Source: Streptomyces dangxiongensis (lineage in GTDB: Bacteria; Actinomycetota; Actinomycetes; Streptomycetales; Streptomycetaceae). Taken from it: a stretch of 64,000 bases of DNA. The position numbers were made by a program, and so were the translations under genes. The number at the start of each line of letters is the position of its first letter. The stretch's first letter is position 1. The stretch is from NCBI RefSeq assembly GCF_003675325.1, contig NZ_CP033073.1:4650001-4714000 (forward strand), read 5' to 3'. Shown here piece after piece: positions 19,699 through 27,573 of this stretch. A model generated the notes under the pieces. The model worked only from the letters and a program-made list of their open reading frames with translations, did not search any database and had not been told where the DNA came from.

Positions 19699-22227
19699 CT
19701 ACTCGGCCTTGATGGCCGCCAGCATGTTCAGCCGGGCCGCGCGGCGGGCCGGCCACAGCGCGGCCAGCACGCCGACCGCCCCCGCCAGCAGCAGGAACAA
19801 CGCCATCCGGCCCCAGGGCAGGACCAGTTCGTACGTCGGCATCTTCGCGGCCAGCAGTTCACCGGCCGCCCAGCCGAAGAACACGCCGAGGCCGATGCCC
19901 AGCACCCCGCCGAACAGGGAGATCACCAGGGACTCCAGGCGGACCATCCGCTTGACCGCCCGGCGGTCCAGGCCGATAGCGCGGAGCATGCCGATCTCCT
20001 GCGCCCGCTCGAAGACCGACATGGCCAGCGTGTTGACGACGCCGAGCACGGCGACGATCACCGCCATGGCGAGCAGGCCGTAGACCATGTTCAGCATGAG
20101 CGTGAACGTCTTGGCGATCTCGTCCGAGATGTCCTGCCTGTCCTGCACCTTGATCGCCGGGTTGGAGCCGAGGACCTTCTCCAGCCGGTCCTTGGCCGCG
20201 CCGGACGCGCCGTCCGCGGTCCTGACCATGACCTGCATGTCGGCCGGGTCGCTCAGATGCGGGGTGAGGACCTCGTCGTCCAGGATGATCCCGCTGAGCA
20301 TGTCGTTGCCCTGGTAGACCCCGGCGACCGTCAGCCGCCGCGCCTTGCCGTCCTCGAAGTGCGCGGTGAACCGCGAACCGGCCCGCCAGCCGTGGGCTTC
20401 GGCGGCGTCCTCGTCCACGACGGCCTTCGTGCCGCCCACGGTGAAGGAACCGTCGGTCACCTTCAGGTCGGTCAGCTCGCCGATGGCGGCGCCGTCGACA
20501 CCGGTCAGGAACTCCGTGTCGCCGTCGATGCGGGACTCGCCGTTGCGCAGCGGGCTGCTGGCGGTGACCCCGTCGGCGGCGGCCAGCCTGCGCGCCACGT
20601 CGGGGGAGAGCGGGCCGCGGTTGGCCATGGAGACGACGTAGTCCGCGCGGATCGCCGCGCCGGCCATCTTGTCGATCGAGGTCTGGAGACTGCCCGCCAT
20701 CACCGTCATGCCGGTGATCAGGGTCAGCCCGATCATCAGCGCGGAGGCCGTGGCGGCGGTACGGCGCGGGTTGCGCACCGAGTTCTGGCGGGCCAGCTTG
20801 CCCGCCGTCCCGAAGACGCGCAGGACCGGGGCGGCGGCCGCGATCAGCGGACGCGACAGCAGCGGGGTCAGGACGAACACGCCGAGGATCAGCAGGACGG
20901 CGCCCACACCCATCGGTCCCTTCGCCGCGTCCGCGTCCATCGACGTGGCCGCGAGGACCGCCGCGACACCGGCCCCGGCGCACACCGCGCCCAGCGTGTT
21001 GCGCAGCACCAGCGACTTGGTGGTGGCCTTGGCGTGCACGCTGTTCATCGCGGCCACCGGCGGGATCTTCGCGGCCCGGCGGCCGGGCAGCCAGGCGGCC
21101 AGCATGGTGACGAGGACGCCGACCGCGAGGGCGGCCACCACCGTGCCGGGGCTGACCACCAGCGGCCCGTCGGGCACGCTCGCGCCGAACGAGCCGAGCA
21201 GCGCGCGCAGACCCGCGCCGATGCCGACACCGGCGGCCAGGCCGGCGACACCGGCGACCGTGCCGACCGCGAACGCCTCGGCCAGCACCGAGCGGGTGAC
21301 CTGGCGGCGGGAGGCGCCGACCGCCCGCATCAGGGCCAGTTCCCGGGTGCGCTGGGCGACCAGCATGGTGAAGGTGTTGGCGATGATGAACGTGCCGACG
21401 AACAGGGCGATGCCGGCGAACACCAGCAGCGTCTGCCGCAGACCGCTCATCGACGCGGAGATGGCGCGGGCCTGGTCGTCCGCGAGTTCCCGGCCCGTCG
21501 TGGTCCGCACCAGGTGGGCGGGCAGGGCCCGGTCCAGCGCGGCCTTCAGCGCCGGCTGACTCGTGCCGGCCGCGGCCCGCACGTCGATCTCGTCGTACGT
21601 GCCCTTCTTCCCGAACAGCGCCTGCGCGGTCGGGGTGTCGAACAGGACGAGGCTGCCGCCCGCGGCCACGTTGCCGTCGTCGGTGGTGAAGATGCCGCTG
21701 ACGACCGGAGTGAGGACCGGGCCGTCGACGGACAGGCGTACCCGGTCGCCGACCGCGTAGCCGGTCCGCTTCGCGGTCGCGGAGTCGATCAGCACCTCGC
21801 CCCTGCCGTGCGGCGCCAGGCCGCTGACCAGCGGATAGCGGGGGTCCTCGGTGCCCCAGTAGTTGCCGCCGGCGGACTGCCAGTCGCCGCCGACGAGCTT
21901 GCCGTCCTTGCCGGCGAGGGCGGTGAACCCGGAGACGGCACCGGTGGCGGAGGCGGCCCCGGGGACGTGGGCGGCCTTGTCGAGCAGGGCCCGGGTCAGC
22001 TCGGGGGTCCTGCCGACCTTGTCGCCCTTCGAGTCCTGGTACTCGGGCTCCACGGCCACGTCGACCCGGTCGAAGCCCTTGGCGGAACTCCTCTGGTAGG
22101 CGTCGGAGATGGTGTTGGTGAAGACCAGCGTCCCGGAGACGAACGCCACGCCGAGCATGACGGCGAGCACGGTCATCAGGAGCCGGGCCTTGTGCGCGAG
22201 GACGTTGCGCAGGGCGGTGCGGAACAT
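19699..22227 (-). CDS. FtsX-like ABC transporter permease
   Basis: 842 aa, ATG overlapping the stop of the ATPase gene by one base (TGATG). Architecture of MacB/LolC-type exporters: N-terminal TM helix (about 17-40), extracellular domain about 45-250, three-helix FtsX block about 265-430 ending near AAKIPPVAAMNS, two further helices (about 445-510), a second extracellular domain (about 545-710) and a second FtsX block ending in PARRAARLNMLAAIKAE. It is a duplicated 10-TM permease, probably for lipoproteins, peptides or lipids. It forms an operon with the ATP-binding gene. Confidence 0.93.
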   Translation of the reverse strand: MFRTALRNVLAHKARLLMTVLAVMLGVAFVSGTLVFTNTISDAYQRSSAKGFDRVDVAVEPEYQDSKGDKVGRTPELTRALLDKAAHVPGAASATGAVSGFTALAGKDGKLVGGDWQSAGGNYWGTEDPRYPLVSGLAPHGRGEVLIDSATAKRTGYAVGDRVRLSVDGPVLTPVVSGIFTTDDGNVAAGGSLVLFDTPTAQALFGKKGTYDEIDVRAAAGTSQPALKAALDRALPAHLVRTTTGRELADDQARAISASMSGLRQTLLVFAGIALFVGTFIIANTFTMLVAQRTRELALMRAVGASRRQVTRSVLAEAFAVGTVAGVAGLAAGVGIGAGLRALLGSFGASVPDGPLVVSPGTVVAALAVGVLVTMLAAWLPGRRAAKIPPVAAMNSVHAKATTKSLVLRNTLGAVCAGAGVAAVLAATSMDADAAKGPMGVGAVLLILGVFVLTPLLSRPLIAAAAPVLRVFGTAGKLARQNSVRNPRRTAATASALMIGLTLITGMTVMAGSLQTSIDKMAGAAIRADYVVSMANRGPLSPDVARRLAAADGVTASSPLRNGESRIDGDTEFLTGVDGAAIGELTDLKVTDGSFTVGGTKAVVDEDAAEAHGWRAGSRFTAHFEDGKARRLTVAGVYQGNDMLSGIILDDEVLTPHLSDPADMQVMVRTADGASGAAKDRLEKVLGSNPAIKVQDRQDISDEIAKTFTLMLNMVYGLLAMAVIVAVLGVVNTLAMSVFERAQEIGMLRAIGLDRRAVKRMVRLESLVISLFGGVLGIGLGVFFGWAAGELLAAKMPTYELVLPWGRMALFLLLAGAVGVLAALWPARRAARLNMLAAIKAE

Positions 22228-23024
22228 CAGCGGGTACGGCCCTTCGCGTCGGACTCGGCGGGCTGGGCGCCCCCGGGGAAACTGCGCATGAGGTCGAGCA
22301 CGCTGTCGGCCGTGGGGTCGTACATCTCGTCGACGATCCGGCCGTCGGCCAGGAAGATCACGCGGTCGGCGTACGCGGCGGCCACCGGGTCGTGGGTCAC
22401 CATGACCACCGTCTGGCCCAGCTCGCGCACGGAGTTGCGCAGGAAGCCGAGGACCTCGGCGCCGGCGCGCGAGTCCAGGTTCCCGGTCGGCTCGTCCCCG
22501 AAGATGATCTCGGGCCGGGAGGCGAGGGCCCGGGCGACGGCGACGCGCTGCTGCTGGCCGCCGGAGAGCTGGGAGGGCCGGTGGCTCAGCCGCTCGGACA
22601 GCCCCACCATCTGGATGACCCGGTCGAGCCACGCCTTGTCCGGCTTCCGCCCGGCGATGTCCATCGGGAGGGTGATGTTCTCCAGGGCGGTCAGTGTCGG
22701 CAGCAGGTTGAATGCCTGGAAGATGAAGCCGATCTTGTCCCGGCGCAACTTGGTGAGCTGCTTGTCCTTCAGGGAGCCCAGCTCGGTTTCACCGATGCGC
22801 ACCGACCCGGAGGAGAAGGTGTCCAGACCGGCCACGCAGTGCATCAGCGTGGACTTGCCGGAGCCGGACGGACCCATGATCGCGGTGAACTCGGCCTGCC
22901 GGAAGCCGACGGAGACCCGGTCCAGGGCGACCACGCGGGTCTCACCCTGCCCGTAGATCTTCGACAGCTCGGTGGCGCGTGCGGCCACGGCGGTGGTCCG
23001 GCCGGCGGTGGGGGTGGTGGTCAC
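22227..23024 (-). CDS. ABC transporter ATP-binding protein (LolD/MacB type)
   Basis: 265 aa, GTG start after AGGAGC. Walker A GPSGSGKST, Q-loop FIFQAFNLLPTLTALEN, signature LSGGQQQRVAVARAL, Walker B EIIFGDEPTGNLD, H-loop VTHD. The 'FQ-FNLLPTLTALENI' spacing is characteristic of the LolD/MacB subfamily, which pairs with FtsX-like permeases such as the coupled gene downstream. It hydrolyses ATP to drive mechanotransmission or export at the cytoplasmic membrane. Confidence 0.95.
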   Translation of the reverse strand: MTTTPTAGRTTAVAARATELSKIYGQGETRVVALDRVSVGFRQAEFTAIMGPSGSGKSTLMHCVAGLDTFSSGSVRIGETELGSLKDKQLTKLRRDKIGFIFQAFNLLPTLTALENITLPMDIAGRKPDKAWLDRVIQMVGLSERLSHRPSQLSGGQQQRVAVARALASRPEIIFGDEPTGNLDSRAGAEVLGFLRNSVRELGQTVVMVTHDPVAAAYADRVIFLADGRIVDEMYDPTADSVLDLMRSFPGGAQPAESDAKGRTR

Positions 23025-23250
23025 GGGACAGTGCTCCTGTCGGGACGACGTCTGTGCGAGGGGACCTGTTCATCGTCCCGGCGCGGAGCGGGCATGTAGT
23101 CAGTCGCTGTTCCGGTTCCGGGGGGCGACTCGGGTCGGACGGGAGGCGGTCGTGTCATACCTGGGGAGGACGGCCGACCCCGAGAGGGCGGGCCGGCGCG
23201 GGAATCGCCGCCTGATTGTCAGGAACAGGTGGGCCACCCTCGTTCAGACG

Positions 23251-23270
23251 GTGAAATTCCGTCATTTCAC
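23251..23270. promoter_or_regulatory. inverted repeat GTGAAAT-N6-ATTTCAC
   Basis: Perfect 7-bp arms at 23251-23257 and 23264-23270 in the 415-bp gap between the ABC operon start and the tRNA. It may be an operator for the ABC operon. An AT-rich patch (23350-23362) and a TAGGCT box (23405-23410) precede the tRNA. Confidence 0.35.
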
Positions 23271-23439
23271 GTACGGGCGCCGGAGCGGCGGGTCAGGCTG
23301 TTGGCACGTGCGGACGGCGCTTTCCCTGGGCTGATGCACCCTCAGGCGCCAATAAAATAAGACAACATCGGTCCAACACTCCGCTGTCCGGGGGATGGGT
23401 GCCGATAGGCTCGACTCCTCGAAGCGGAGCCCATGGCCT

Positions 23440-23523
23440 GCCCGGATGGTGGAAAGCAGACACGGCGAGCTTAAACCTCGCTGCCCCTTCGCGGGCGTGC
23501 CGGTTCAAGTCCGGCTCCGGGCA
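23440..23523 (+). tRNA. bldA: tRNA-Leu (anticodon TAA), the bldA tRNA
   Basis: The acceptor stem GCCCGGA (23440-23446) pairs with TCCGGGC (23516-23522); discriminator A at 23523. The anticodon stem GCGAG/CTCGC encloses loop CTTAAAC, so the anticodon is TAA (23472-23474). A long class II variable arm (CCCCTTCGCGGG region) and T-loop GGTTCAAGTCC are present. It reads the rare UUA codon; in Streptomyces this tRNA is the developmental regulator bldA. A -10-like TAGGCT lies 30 bases upstream. CCA is only partly encoded (CC then T). The 3' 19 bases of the tRNA form the left attachment site of the element that follows. Confidence 0.95.
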
Positions 23524-23527
23524 CCTT
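23505..23527 (+). other. attL core (23-bp repeat, left copy)
   Basis: Begins TCAAGTCCGGCTCCGGGCAC and ends CTT; identical to 31721-31743 and part of tRNA-Leu. Bases on either side differ between the copies (T and T here; A and C at the right copy). Confidence 0.9.
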
Positions 23528-23534
23528 TACCGAT

Positions 23535-23575
23535 ACGGCGCCTGACCTGGGGTAATGACCCGGCGGCGCCGTTTT
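23535..23575 (+). terminator. terminator after bldA, supplied by the element
   Basis: ACGGCGCC (23535-23542) pairs with GGCGCCGT (23565-23572) with inner GGG/CCC pairing, followed by TTT. It lies inside the element, just past attL. Confidence 0.7.
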
Positions 23576-23588
23576 CCACAATTCAGAC

Positions 23589-23607
23589 TGGCGCACCACT
23601 GGCGCAC
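23589..23607 (+). repeat. candidate integrase arm-type repeats, left end
   Basis: TGGCGCAC occurs at 23589-23596 and again at 23600-23607, 11 bases apart, 62 bases inside attL. The same octamer occurs as an inverted pair near the right end. Confidence 0.5.
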
Positions 23608-23627
23608 GCACCCCTATCCTCCCCTCC

Positions 23628-24131
23628 ATGGCATACGTGCAGGCGATGAAGGGCAAGGGCGGTGCGGTCACCAGTCATCGCGTGCGCTGGCGTCTGGGAG
23701 GCGCGCGCACGGGTGAGTGGTAGAAGGAGCGTTTCGACGGTGACGAGGCTGGCCGGGAGGCGGCCGAGGTCTTCCGGGACGCCGTCAACGACGCCGGCCA
23801 GCAGTGGCCCCCGGGGTGGGTGCCAGGCGAGGGGTACATCGACCCCTCAGCCGGCGTCGAGGACTCCTACATCTTTCACAATTACGCGCGGGAGGTGATC
23901 AAGAACAAGACCGGTGTGGAGGAGCGCTACCGCCAGGACTGCTACCGGGAGCTGGAGACGTACCTGCTGCCGACGTTCGGCAACTGTGACATCCGGAGCC
24001 CTGAGCACTTCAGCAAGGCGACCGTGGCGGCCTGGGTCAACAAGATGGCGCAGACGTACGTGTGGCGTGGCTCCAAGCGGAAGCTGATGAGCCCCAAGAC
24101 CCTCAAGAACCTGCGGGCCCTGCAAGGATGA
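23628..24131 (+). pseudogene. tyrosine-type integrase remnant
   Basis: Reading from ATG 23628 gives AYVQAMKGKGGAVTSHRVRW, then an in-frame TAG (23721-23723) where neighbours read EW-KERFDGDEAGREAAEVFRD, then a SAM-like core-binding N-terminal domain (VEERYRQDCYRELETYLLPTFG, ATVAAWVNKMAQ, KTLKNLRALQG). The frame ends at 24131. The whole catalytic domain with the Arg-His-Arg-Tyr residues is missing. The length is about 167 codons against about 400 for an intact phage or AICE integrase. The gene cannot make a working recombinase. Confidence 0.88.
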
Positions 24132-24135
24132 CGCC

Positions 24136-24375
24136 ATGGCTGAGCACGGACTGAGCACGGGCGAACTCCTCAAGCGCGCGGCCCGCCACGGCCAGATGCT
24201 CCGGGAGGCCCTGGCCGAGACGGAACCCGAAGGCGGGGAGGGCGCCATCGAGGAGGGCAGCCCGCAGGACGTGCTGCGCTCCGCCGCCTACCGGCTGCTC
24301 ACCACGGTGGACCTGCTGACTGTGGACGTGGAGGACCCAGGCGAGGGGGAGTGTCAGACCCCCGGCGTACGGTGA
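24136..24375 (+). CDS. small hypothetical protein
   Basis: 79 aa, ATG 7 bases after AAGGA. Composition is acidic and helical (LSTGELLKRAARHGQMLREALAE ... DVLRSAAYRLLTTVDLL). It lies immediately after the integrase remnant. No family recognised; possibly a leftover accessory gene of the element. Confidence 0.5.
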   Translation: MAEHGLSTGELLKRAARHGQMLREALAETEPEGGEGAIEEGSPQDVLRSAAYRLLTTVDLLTVDVEDPGEGECQTPGVR

Positions 24376-24467
24376 AATCGTCCACATGGCAGGCGTGCTA
24401 CTCGGACGCATGTGAAGCGCCCCGCCCCGGCGTGGAAAACCGGAGCGGGGCGCACCCATGTGCAGGG

Positions 24468-24653
24468 TCAGGCGGCGGTCGTCCAGCCGGCGCCGTCCGG
24501 TGGACAGATCTCCGCCCACCGCTCCAGCAGCCGCGCGTACTGCTCGGCGCGCTCTCGGGTGGCGGGTTGTCCCATCAGGCGGCGGATGACGTCGTTGAGG
24601 CGGTCCCGAGCAGGGCAGCACGCTGCGCCCGGAAGCCGGGGGAAGGTGGACAT
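24468..24653 (-). CDS. small hypothetical protein
   Basis: 61 aa, ATG with no Shine-Dalgarno but a TACCGT box about 8-13 bases upstream on the same strand, suggesting a leaderless message. The sequence has CCPARDRLNDVIRRLMGQPATRERAEQYARLLERWAEIC, an amphipathic helical region with three Cys. It is the type of short protein often found in Streptomyces islands. Function unknown. Same strand as the regulator gene 44 bases away. Confidence 0.5.
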   Translation of the reverse strand: MSTFPRLPGAACCPARDRLNDVIRRLMGQPATRERAEQYARLLERWAEICPPDGAGWTTAA

Positions 24654-24696
24654 GGGACCACGGTACGGGCGGGGACTGACACCGCCCGCACCCTGA

Positions 24697-26088
24697 TCAG
24701 GCGTAGGCGAGCTGCCAGGAGCGGGCGCGCTCGTCCAGGTCGGCGGCGGCCTGGACGCCGCGCCGCTCGAACACCTTCAGCGAGCGTCGGATGCCGCGGA
24801 CCTCGCTGACGGCGCGGGCGGAGCGGACCCCGCCGAACAGGTGCAGGCTCTCACCCCAGGTGGAGCATGCCTGTTCCAGGTGGCCCTGGGCAGCCTGCTC
24901 GCGGCCCTGCGCGGCGAGGGTGAGTGCGGTGATCCGCTGGTGCTCGTGGCCGCTGCCGGGGCGGCTGCGGGCTGATACGCCATAGTGTCGCTCGGCGTTG
25001 GAGTGGTCGCCGAGTTCCCGGAAGGCCTTGGCGGTGTGGGAGGCGACGGTGGCCCGGGGGGAGCCCCACAGAGCGGCCCAGAACGGGAGGGCCTGCTCGT
25101 CGCCGCGCAGCACCAGGTCCTGCGCCTCGCGGAGCTGGGCGACTGCATCGGCGCGGCGGCCGGCGTGGGCCAGGGCTCGGGCGCGGGTGACGGCGAACAG
25201 CGCTTCCGTGGACGGGTCCACCTGGCCGTGGACGCGGGCTAGGGCGGCCTCTGCCAGGTCCACGGTGCGCTCCGGTCGGCGGACGTCCATGCCGTTGTGC
25301 GCCAGGATGCGCAGTATCCACGCCCCGTGGAGGTCGTCCCCGGCCTCCTTCGTCAGGGAGTAGCTCTGGAGGTAGTAGCGCTGGGCCAGGCCGTGCTCGC
25401 CGGCGTCGAATGCTTTCCAGCCGCATAGGTAGGCGACGCAGGCGGCGGCGCCCAGGGCGTCGCGACGGTGGTCGTCGGTGTCGAACGTGGCCCGGCACAG
25501 GTCGGCGACGTCGGATCGCAGGTACTGGACGACGGCGCTGCGGCCGTGCTGGCCGCCGTGGCGCTCGTCGATGCGGGTGAACATGTCGACCATGTCCCGG
25601 ACGGCTGCGATCTCCGCGTGTCCGGCCCGTTGGTGGCCTGCTTCGGCCCGGTGGTGCTGCTCGACGGCCTGGTCTATGCCCAGCGGCAGAGCAGCCGCTG
25701 CGACGCTGTAGGCCGCTCCCGTGAGAAATCTCCGCCGGTGAATGTCCGCCTCCCCGATCCGCTTGAGTGTGTCCACCGGATCCGCGCCCAGGATCAGGCC
25801 CAGCCGGTCGTGGGCGGGGTCCTGGCCGGGGTCGCACAATCCGAGATCGCTCGGTCGCAGACAGCGGCCGAGCCTGCGCGACAGCGCTTCGGCAATGTAC
25901 GTGGCGGTCTGTGGCTTCGGCCGGAGGCCTTGGACCCAGTGGCCCAGGGCGGCCTTGTTGGTGCGGAGTAATTCGCCGGCCTCGGCGGCCACCACGCGGA
26001 CGGCGGCGGCGGCCTGTTCGTACGTGAGATCGGCGTCTCTCAGGGCCTGTTCGAGCGCTTCGTTACGCACGCGCGGGTGATTCCCCAT
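24697..26088 (-). CDS. XRE/TPR-type regulator with internal hydrophobic segment
   Basis: 463 aa from ATG 26088 (MGNHPRVRNE). Residues about 8-60 look like a helix-turn-helix of XRE type (YEQAAAAVRVVAAE ... LRTNKAALGHWVQGLRPKP). A hydrophobic stretch resembling an internal Tat-like segment (RRRFLTGAAYSVAAAALPL) is near residue 120-138. The remainder is helical TPR-like repeats (GAAACVAYLCGWKAFDAGE ... ALALTLAAQGRE type). Streptomyces genomes carry many such regulators, often next to RsbW-like ATPases as here. The divergent start of the ATPase gene is 133 bases away, so this protein probably controls the shared region. Confidence 0.8.
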   Translation of the reverse strand: MGNHPRVRNEALEQALRDADLTYEQAAAAVRVVAAEAGELLRTNKAALGHWVQGLRPKPQTATYIAEALSRRLGRCLRPSDLGLCDPGQDPAHDRLGLILGADPVDTLKRIGEADIHRRRFLTGAAYSVAAAALPLGIDQAVEQHHRAEAGHQRAGHAEIAAVRDMVDMFTRIDERHGGQHGRSAVVQYLRSDVADLCRATFDTDDHRRDALGAAACVAYLCGWKAFDAGEHGLAQRYYLQSYSLTKEAGDDLHGAWILRILAHNGMDVRRPERTVDLAEAALARVHGQVDPSTEALFAVTRARALAHAGRRADAVAQLREAQDLVLRGDEQALPFWAALWGSPRATVASHTAKAFRELGDHSNAERHYGVSARSRPGSGHEHQRITALTLAAQGREQAAQGHLEQACSTWGESLHLFGGVRSARAVSEVRGIRRSLKVFERRGVQAAADLDERARSWQLAYA

Positions 26089-26221
26089 GTCGTCCACCCT
26101 CCCAAGCAGGGCGTTAAACCCGTTAGACGCATCAGCGCCCAGCGGTCCTAGTGCACCCAGCGTATTCCCCGTTGTACTCACCGTAAGAGCAAACCGCGCG
26201 AAGCCGCTTGGGGGCGTCAGC

Positions 26222-26677
26222 ATGGCGAGCACCACACACCAGACGACGAGCACGGAACGGCTACGGCCGTTCTGGCGTCCGGTCGACTCGACCACCGGAG
26301 ACCCCGCTTACAGCGGGGTGCTACAGCGGGACGAGCAGGCTGCCGAGGACGCCCGGAAGATGGTGGACACGGTGCTGGCCGTCTGGCACCTGGAGCAGCT
26401 CGCGGATGACGCCAAGCTGGTAGCCACGGAGCTGGTGGCCAATGCCTCCCGGCACGCCCGCGGCACGGTCGTGCGGATGGTGGTGACTCGTACGGCCCGC
26501 TACCGGGTACGCGTGGCGATCACAGACAAGAGCCGGGCACTGCCGGCGCTCCAGCTCGGGGATCCACTGGCCGAGACCGGCCGCGGCCTGCGCCTGGTCG
26601 ACGGCGTGTCCTCGAAGTGGGGGGTCATTCCTTACAACTGGGGCAAGAGCCTGTGGGCTGAGGTGGGCACCGCGTGA
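26222..26677 (+). CDS. RsbW-like ATP-binding (anti-sigma type) protein
   Basis: 151 aa. The start ATG gives MASTTHQTTSTERLRPFWRP. GHKL ATPase boxes: N box LVATELVANASRHARG, G1-like ITDKSRALP, G2 ETGRGLRLVDGVSSKWG. This is the single-domain histidine-kinase-like fold of anti-sigma factors. No sigma or STAS gene is on the island, so its partner may be chromosomal, or it may act with the divergent TPR regulator. Its stop overlaps the GTG start of the next gene (GTGA), making a coupled operon. Confidence 0.85.
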   Translation: MASTTHQTTSTERLRPFWRPVDSTTGDPAYSGVLQRDEQAAEDARKMVDTVLAVWHLEQLADDAKLVATELVANASRHARGTVVRMVVTRTARYRVRVAITDKSRALPALQLGDPLAETGRGLRLVDGVSSKWGVIPYNWGKSLWAEVGTA

Positions 26678-27255
26678 CCGCCGACACCCTCGTGACGCCG
26701 CCGTACCTGCCGCGCGCGGCTGCGCCGCTGGACCTGGTCGCGGTGGACGGCACATGGAACGCGGTCACCGTCCCCGCCCTGTGGGGCCGCCTGGTGCTGG
26801 ACGTCCTGGCGGAGCGTTCCGGGCCGGTCCTGGAAGACCCGGCCGCGGACCACCTGCTGTGGGTGATCCCGCCTGGCGGCGCGGACGGCTGGCCGGACGC
26901 CACGGCCGCCGGCGTCCAGGTGCACCGGCAGGGCGCGGAGCTGACGGTGTGCGCCCTGGACGGCCACTGGTGCGGGATGCGGTGGCTGCGCGTGCCGACG
27001 ACCCGCCGGTGGGACACGGACGCGCGCCTGCTGCGCCTGGGCCTGGAATGGGTGGCCGGGCCCCTCGCCGATGCCCAGCCGATCCAGGTGTGCGTCTCCT
27101 GCGCGGCGCCCACCCGGGCCGGCCATCTGCTGGCCCGCAACCTCGGCGACACGGGCTCGGGCTACGAGGTCCACGCCTGCCCGACGTGCTGGCGAGAGAT
27201 GACCCGAGGCGGCCCCGGCCGCCACCTCCATGTGATGAAGAAAGGTCCCCTGTGA
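26674..27255 (+). CDS. hypothetical protein with C-terminal Cys pairs
   Basis: 193 aa, GTG start coupled to the ATPase gene. Residues about 1-130 form an alpha/beta domain (LDLVAVDGTWNAVTVPALW ... LLWVIPPGGADGWPDA ... VQVHRQGAELTVCALDGHWCGMRW). The end carries CVSC (about 141-144) and, 29 residues later, ACPTCW, a spacing that could bind zinc. No named family recognised. Coupling to the RsbW-like protein and the micropeptide suggests a shared regulatory unit. Confidence 0.7.
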   Translation: MTADTLVTPPYLPRAAAPLDLVAVDGTWNAVTVPALWGRLVLDVLAERSGPVLEDPAADHLLWVIPPGGADGWPDATAAGVQVHRQGAELTVCALDGHWCGMRWLRVPTTRRWDTDARLLRLGLEWVAGPLADAQPIQVCVSCAAPTRAGHLLARNLGDTGSGYEVHACPTCWREMTRGGPGRHLHVMKKGPL

Positions 27256-27335
27256 CCCCCCGTACCCACGTGGTCTGGTGCTCGGTGACCTGTGCGGCGC
27301 TGTTGTCGACGCTGCTGCTGGCCACCTTCACGTGA
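27252..27335 (+). CDS. 27-residue hydrophobic micropeptide
   Basis: The GTG overlaps the previous stop (GTGA). The predicted peptide is TPRTHVVWCSVTC followed by AALLSTLLLATFT: a short basic start, two Cys and a hydrophobic tail, as in small membrane peptides. Support is the coupling and composition only. Confidence 0.4.
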   Translation: MTPRTHVVWCSVTCAALLSTLLLATFT

Positions 27336-27481
27336 CCACCTGAGCACCCGCCCTGGGCCGGTAGCGGCAGACCGGCTCCCCATGCCCGGACCCGCATCCC
27401 TCCCCGCGTGGTCCCCGGCCCGGGGCGGGCCCGCGTTCCGGGCCGACCCTCCGTGGGGGAGTGACGGCGGCCAGGAACACC

Positions 27482-27516
27482 GGTCCCGGCCGCTCGGACT
27501 CCTGGCGGCCGGGACC
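27482..27516 (+). promoter_or_regulatory. hairpin in the leader of the radical SAM gene
   Basis: GGTCCCGGCCG (27482-27492) pairs with CGGCCGGGACC (27506-27516), 13-base loop, 58 bases before the start codon. It may be a terminator of the upstream unit or an attenuator of the cassette. No T-run. Confidence 0.4.
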
Positions 27517-27573
27517 ACCCATGACAGACCGCCGCCCGCGACCAGGGCGGCCGACCTCCCACGAGGAAGCCGA

